A DNA stretch of 49,300 nucleotides, from NCBI RefSeq assembly GCF_020037125.1, contig NZ_JAIQDG010000055.1, forward strand, positions 1 through 49,300. The letters are read 5' to 3'. Numbering within the stretch: the first letter of the stretch is position 1; every line of letters begins with the position of its first letter. The translations under genes were made by a program, and so were the position numbers. Shown in pieces: positions 45,824-49,300 of this stretch. The DNA comes from Myxococcus sp. RHSTA-1-4. Its GTDB lineage: Bacteria; Myxococcota; Myxococcia; Myxococcales; Myxococcaceae. A model generated the notes under the pieces. That model ran no database searches. It was not told the DNA's origin and was given only the letters and a program-made list of their open reading frames with translations.

Positions 45824-47870
45824 ATGATCCGCCAATCGCCCACCCAGTGGTCCACGCTCGTCGAGCTGCTCGAGGCGAGGGCCTCGGCCCAGCCGGCCGC
45901 GCGCCTCTACTCCTTCGTCGAGGACTTCGAGGGCGAAGAGAGTGAGCTGAATCGCGGGGCCCTCCAGCACCGCGCGCGCCTCATTGGCGGGGCGCTCCAG
46001 TCGCTCGGCGCCCGGGGCGAGCGCGCCGTGCTGCTCTACCCGCCGGGGCTGGAGTACATCTCGGGCTTCTTCGGCTGCCTCTACGCGGGCGCCATCGCCG
46101 TCCCCGCGTACCCGCCGGACCCCACGCGCCTGGAGCGCACCCTCCCGCGGCTGCTGGCCATCATCAAGGACGCCCAGGCCTCCGTGGTGCTCACCACGTC
46201 GTGGCTCCTGTCCATGGCGGAGATGCTCTTCGAGCAGGCCCCGGAGCTGAAGTCGCTGCGCTGGGTGGCCACCGACACGCTCGAGGAAGACGCCGCCAGC
46301 GTGTGGCGCGCTCCGGACGTGAGCGCCGACTCGCTCGCGTTCCTCCAGTACACCTCCGGCTCCACCGGCACGCCCAAGGGCGTGATGCTCAGCCACGGCA
46401 ACCTGCTGCACAACCTGGGGCTCATCTCCCACGCCTTCCAGGCGGACGCGGACAGCGTGGGCACCATCTGGCTGCCCCCGTACCATGACATGGGCCTCAT
46501 CGGCGGCATCCTCCAGCCGCTGTACGGGGGCTTCCCCGTGGCGCTGATGTCGCCGCTCACGTTCCTCAAGCGGCCCCTGCTGTGGCTCCAGACCCTCTCC
46601 CGTCACAAGGCCACCATCAGCGGCGGTCCCAACTTCGCGTATGACCTGTGCGTCCGGAAGGTGACGCCCGAGGAGCGCGAGGGCCTGGACCTGAGCAGCT
46701 GGCGAGTCGCCTTCTCCGGCGCCGAGCCCATCCGCCCGGAGACGCTGGACCGCTTCGTCGAGGCCTTCGGCCCCCAGGGCTTCCGCCGCGAGTCCTTCTA
46801 CCCGTGCTACGGCCTCGCCGAGGGCACGCTCATCGTCTCCGGCGGCCTCCCGTCCGAGGCGCCCATCCTCCGCACGCTGGATTCGGCCGCGCTGGAGCAG
46901 AACCGCGCGGTGGAGCCTGGCGGCGATGTGGCCACGCGCACGCTCGTGAGCTGCGGCCGCAACCTGCCGGATCAGGAAGTGCTCATCGTCCATCCGGAGA
47001 CGCGGGAGATTCTCGCGGACGGACAGGTGGGCGAGGTCTGGGTGCGCGGCCCGAGCGTGGCCCTGGGCTACTGGAGGCGTACCGAGGAGACGGAGCACGC
47101 CTTCCATGCGCGCCCCGTGGGTGGCGGCGAGCACCGCTACCTGCGCACGGGAGACCTCGGCTTCTTCCAGCAGGGAGAGCTGTTCGTCACCGGCCGCCTC
47201 AAGGACCTCATCATCCTCCGTGGCCGCAATCACTACCCGCAGGACCTGGAGCTGACGGCGGACCAGAGCCACCCCGCCATCCGCCCCGGCTGCAGCGCCG
47301 CCTTTGCCCTGGAGGTGGAGGGCGAGGAGCGGCTCGCCGTCGTGCTGGAGGTGGACCCGCGCCGCATGGCCGACCCGGCCGAGGTGATTGGCGCCCTCCG
47401 CCAGCGCCTCGCGGAGACGCACGAGGTGCAGCCGCACACGCTCGTGCTCATCGAGCCCGGCGCGCTTCCCAAGACGTCCAGCGGCAAGGTGCAGCGCCGC
47501 GCCTGCCGCCAGGCGCTCCTCGACGGGCGGCTGGCCGTGGTGTCGTCCTGGTCCGAGTCCTCACCGGGCTCGACCTCCTCCGAGCAGGCCCCGTCCACCT
47601 CCGTGAGTGCGACGCCCATCGTCGAGGAGGAGCGCGTCTCCTGGCTGCGCGCCCGCCTCGCGCCGCGCCTGCACGTGCGGCCCGAGGAGCTGGACGCAAC
47701 GGCGCCGCTCACGCGCTACGGCCTGGACTCGCTCGCGGCGGTGGAGCTGGCGCACTTCTTCGAGAAGGAGCTGGGCGTCTCGGTGCCCATGCAGACCCTG
47801 CTCGCGGGCTGCACGCTGGAGGAGCTGGCTCGCGCCCTTCCGGCCGAGCCTCGGCGGGAGCAGGCACTGG
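45824..47870 (+). other. FAAL-ACP loading module of the second synthetase
   Basis: The adenylation loop lies near 46334-46381, the GKVQRRA end near 47485 and the carrier motif GLDSL near 47722. The domain order and the sequence blocks around YPPGLEY, GFFGCLYAG and VPAYPPDP are shared with the FAAL of the minus-strand line, suggesting a common origin. Confidence 0.92.
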
Positions 47871-49300
47871 AGGTCTCCACCGGCCCCGGTCCCTTCCCGC
47901 TCTCTCCCGCGCAGGAGCGGCTGTGGTTCCTGGAGCAGCTCACGCCTGGCAGCGCCGTGTACCACCTGCCCGTGGGCCTGCGCCTGGATGGCCGCCTGGA
48001 CGTGGCCGCGCTGCAGGCCAGCCTCCACGCGCTGGTCCAGCGTCACGAGTCGCTGCGCACCGTCTTCCATTCCGATGAGGGCGCGCCCTCGCAGTCCATC
48101 CTCCTCGCGGGGCGCACGCGCCTGGAGCGCGAGGACCTGAGCGGCCTGCCCGAGGCCCAGCGCGAGGCAGAAGCGCTGCGCCGCGCCCGTGATGAGGCTC
48201 GCCGCCCGTTCGACCTGGCCCGTGGCCCCGTGCTGCGCGCCCTGCTGCTGAGGCTGGGCGAGGAGCGCCACGTGCTGGTGCTCACCGTGCACCACCTCGT
48301 CTCCGACGGCACGTCCATGGGCGTGCTCGCGCGGGAGCTGGCCGCCCTCTACGCCGCCCACGCCTCGGGCCGCGAGGCGCATCTGCCTCCGGCGCCCGCG
48401 CGCTACGTGGACCATGCCGCCGCCCAGCGCGCCCGCCTGGAGCGCGGTGAGCTGGATGGACAGCTCGAATACTGGAAGCACCTGCACGGCGCGCCGCCGC
48501 TGCTGGAGCTGCCCACCGATGCCCCCCGCCCCGCGCTGGAGAGCCACCGGGGCGCCCGCCACGCGTTCCAGCTCGATGCCGGGCTGTGGAGCCAGGTGCA
48601 GGCGCTCGCGCGGCGCGAGGGCACGACGCCCTTCTCCGTGCTTCTCACCGCGTATCAGGTGCTGCTGTCCCGCCTGTCGGGGCAGACGGACGTGTGCGTG
48701 GGGACTCCCGTCGCCGGCCGAGGCCGCGCGGGACAAGCCGACGTCATCGGCCTTTTCGTCAACACGCTCGCCTTCCGCGCGGAGATGTCCGGCGCGCCTT
48801 CCTTCCTGGGCCTGCTGAGCCAGGTGCGGGAGCGCGTGCTCGGCGCTCTCGCCCACCAGGACGTGCCCTTCGAGCGCGTCGTCGAGGCCGTGCAGCCCGT
48901 CCGCAGCCAGAGCCATGCGCCGCTCTTCCAGGCCATGCTCGTCCTCCAGGACGACCCGGCCCTCGCGCTGGAGCTGGAGGGCCTGCGCTGGGAGCGCCTG
49001 GACGTGGACACTGGCGCGTCGATGTTCGACCTCACCCTGTTCCTCTTCGAGGGACGTGAGGGCGCGCTGGATGCTTCCTTCGAGTACGCCACCGACCTCT
49101 TCGGCGCCTCCACCGTGGCGCGCGTCGCGGGCCACTTCCGCACGCTGCTGCATGCGGCCGTCACCACGCCCGAGCGCTCCATCGCCGAGCTGCCCCTGCT
49201 GACTCGCGAGGAGCGCGAGCAGTTGCTGGTGACGTGGAACGACACGCGCCTGCCCGAGGCGTCCGAGCGCAACATCCCGCAGGTGATTGAAGCGCAGGTG
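45824..49300 (+). CDS. Second FAAL-initiated synthetase: FAAL-ACP-C-A..., C-terminus cut off
   Basis: 1159 codons in frame to the window edge. It starts at ATG 45824 (a GTG directly precedes it in frame) with GAGGG eight bases upstream. FAAL at about 1-590 (QYTSGSTGTPKG at 171-186, LPPYHDMGLIGG, FAAL-typical LPDQEVLIVHPET, GKVQRRA), ACP at about 600-675 (YGLDSLAAVEL, active Ser near 635), C domain at about 691-1115 (LSPAQERLWFLEQL, HHLVSDG, NTLAFRAEM). It then runs into the first residues of an A domain (IPQVIEAQV). It should load a fatty acid and condense it with a first amino acid. It closely resembles the start of the minus-strand line but is a separate transcription unit reading away from it. 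It could make a second lipopeptide or belong to the same pathway; the sequence does not decide. Confidence 0.95.
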   Translation, partial: MIRQSPTQWSTLVELLEARASAQPAARLYSFVEDFEGEESELNRGALQHRARLIGGALQSLGARGERAVLLYPPGLEYISGFFGCLYAGAIAVPAYPPDPTRLERTLPRLLAIIKDAQASVVLTTSWLLSMAEMLFEQAPELKSLRWVATDTLEEDAASVWRAPDVSADSLAFLQYTSGSTGTPKGVMLSHGNLLHNLGLISHAFQADADSVGTIWLPPYHDMGLIGGILQPLYGGFPVALMSPLTFLKRPLLWLQTLSRHKATISGGPNFAYDLCVRKVTPEEREGLDLSSWRVAFSGAEPIRPETLDRFVEAFGPQGFRRESFYPCYGLAEGTLIVSGGLPSEAPILRTLDSAALEQNRAVEPGGDVATRTLVSCGRNLPDQEVLIVHPETREILADGQVGEVWVRGPSVALGYWRRTEETEHAFHARPVGGGEHRYLRTGDLGFFQQGELFVTGRLKDLIILRGRNHYPQDLELTADQSHPAIRPGCSAAFALEVEGEERLAVVLEVDPRRMADPAEVIGALRQRLAETHEVQPHTLVLIEPGALPKTSSGKVQRRACRQALLDGRLAVVSSWSESSPGSTSSEQAPSTSVSATPIVEEERVSWLRARLAPRLHVRPEELDATAPLTRYGLDSLAAVELAHFFEKELGVSVPMQTLLAGCTLEELARALPAEPRREQALEVSTGPGPFPLSPAQERLWFLEQLTPGSAVYHLPVGLRLDGRLDVAALQASLHALVQRHESLRTVFHSDEGAPSQSILLAGRTRLEREDLSGLPEAQREAEALRRARDEARRPFDLARGPVLRALLLRLGEERHVLVLTVHHLVSDGTSMGVLARELAALYAAHASGREAHLPPAPARYVDHAAAQRARLERGELDGQLEYWKHLHGAPPLLELPTDAPRPALESHRGARHAFQLDAGLWSQVQALARREGTTPFSVLLTAYQVLLSRLSGQTDVCVGTPVAGRGRAGQADVIGLFVNTLAFRAEMSGAPSFLGLLSQVRERVLGALAHQDVPFERVVEAVQPVRSQSHAPLFQAMLVLQDDPALALELEGLRWERLDVDTGASMFDLTLFLFEGREGALDASFEYATDLFGASTVARVAGHFRTLLHAAVTTPERSIAELPLLTREEREQLLVTWNDTRLPEASERNIPQVIEAQV

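Noticed and set aside
45542..49153. Long minus-strand open frames at 45542-47437 and 47561-49153
   Set aside because: They are antisense to the second FAAL-NRPS, whose plus-strand frame shows continuous FAAL, ACP and C motifs. The minus-strand products have no domain.

Overview
This GC-rich window looks like a myxobacterial chromosome, probably a Myxococcaceae relative (inference). Three things suggest this: giant NRPS and NRPS-PKS genes started by fatty acyl-AMP ligase (FAAL) domains, a FHA-GAF-class III cyclase protein, and almost no non-coding space. No rRNA, tRNA, CRISPR array, transposase or insertion sequence was recognised.

Positions 1-38180, minus strand: one very large lipopeptide assembly line made of three tightly coupled genes, read from 38180 down to 1 and beyond. 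The first gene (38180-26535) is FAAL-ACP followed by three C-A-T modules with glycine-, isoleucine- and valine-like A-domain codes. It overlaps the second gene (26542-11876) by 8 bases. The second gene is KS-AT-T, then C and a degenerate A domain interrupted by a luciferase-like monooxygenase (MOX) with no carrier domain after it, then C-A-T-E, then C-A-T with a beta-alanine-like code. Three bases separate it from the third gene (11872 to beyond position 1), which has three C-A-T modules and part of a fourth. Inferred product: an N-acyl peptide, acyl-Gly-(Ile-like)-Val-C2 ketide-(D-residue, perhaps aromatic)-betaAla-X-Val-X-Val and onward. The ketide is probably oxidised by the MOX. Chain release lies outside the window.

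Positions 38181-45388: a block of short genes. A divergent intergenic region with several dyad symmetries leads into two overlapping genes for membrane proteins with bacterial PH domains (YdbS/YdbT-like). A FadL-type outer-membrane transporter gene follows. Next comes a Crp/Fnr regulator gene on the minus strand, then a TPR plus cyclic-nucleotide-binding-fold protein, then a FHA-GAF-adenylate cyclase. A perfect TGTGA-N6-TCACA site lies between the divergent regulator and TPR genes, so this block looks like a small cAMP signalling unit.

Positions 45389-49300, plus strand: a 435-base intergenic region with a 16-bp palindrome, then the start of a second FAAL-ACP-C-A... synthetase that runs off the right edge. 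Two separate FAAL-started synthetases therefore flank the lipid-transport and cAMP genes. The most notable feature is the carrier-less C-A(MOX) unit placed directly after a PKS module that lacks ketoreduction.

A-domain codes were read by eye against the GrsA Phe positions (235, 236, 239, 278, 299, 301, 322, 330, 331, with Lys517 assumed). Substrate calls are predictions, not measurements.
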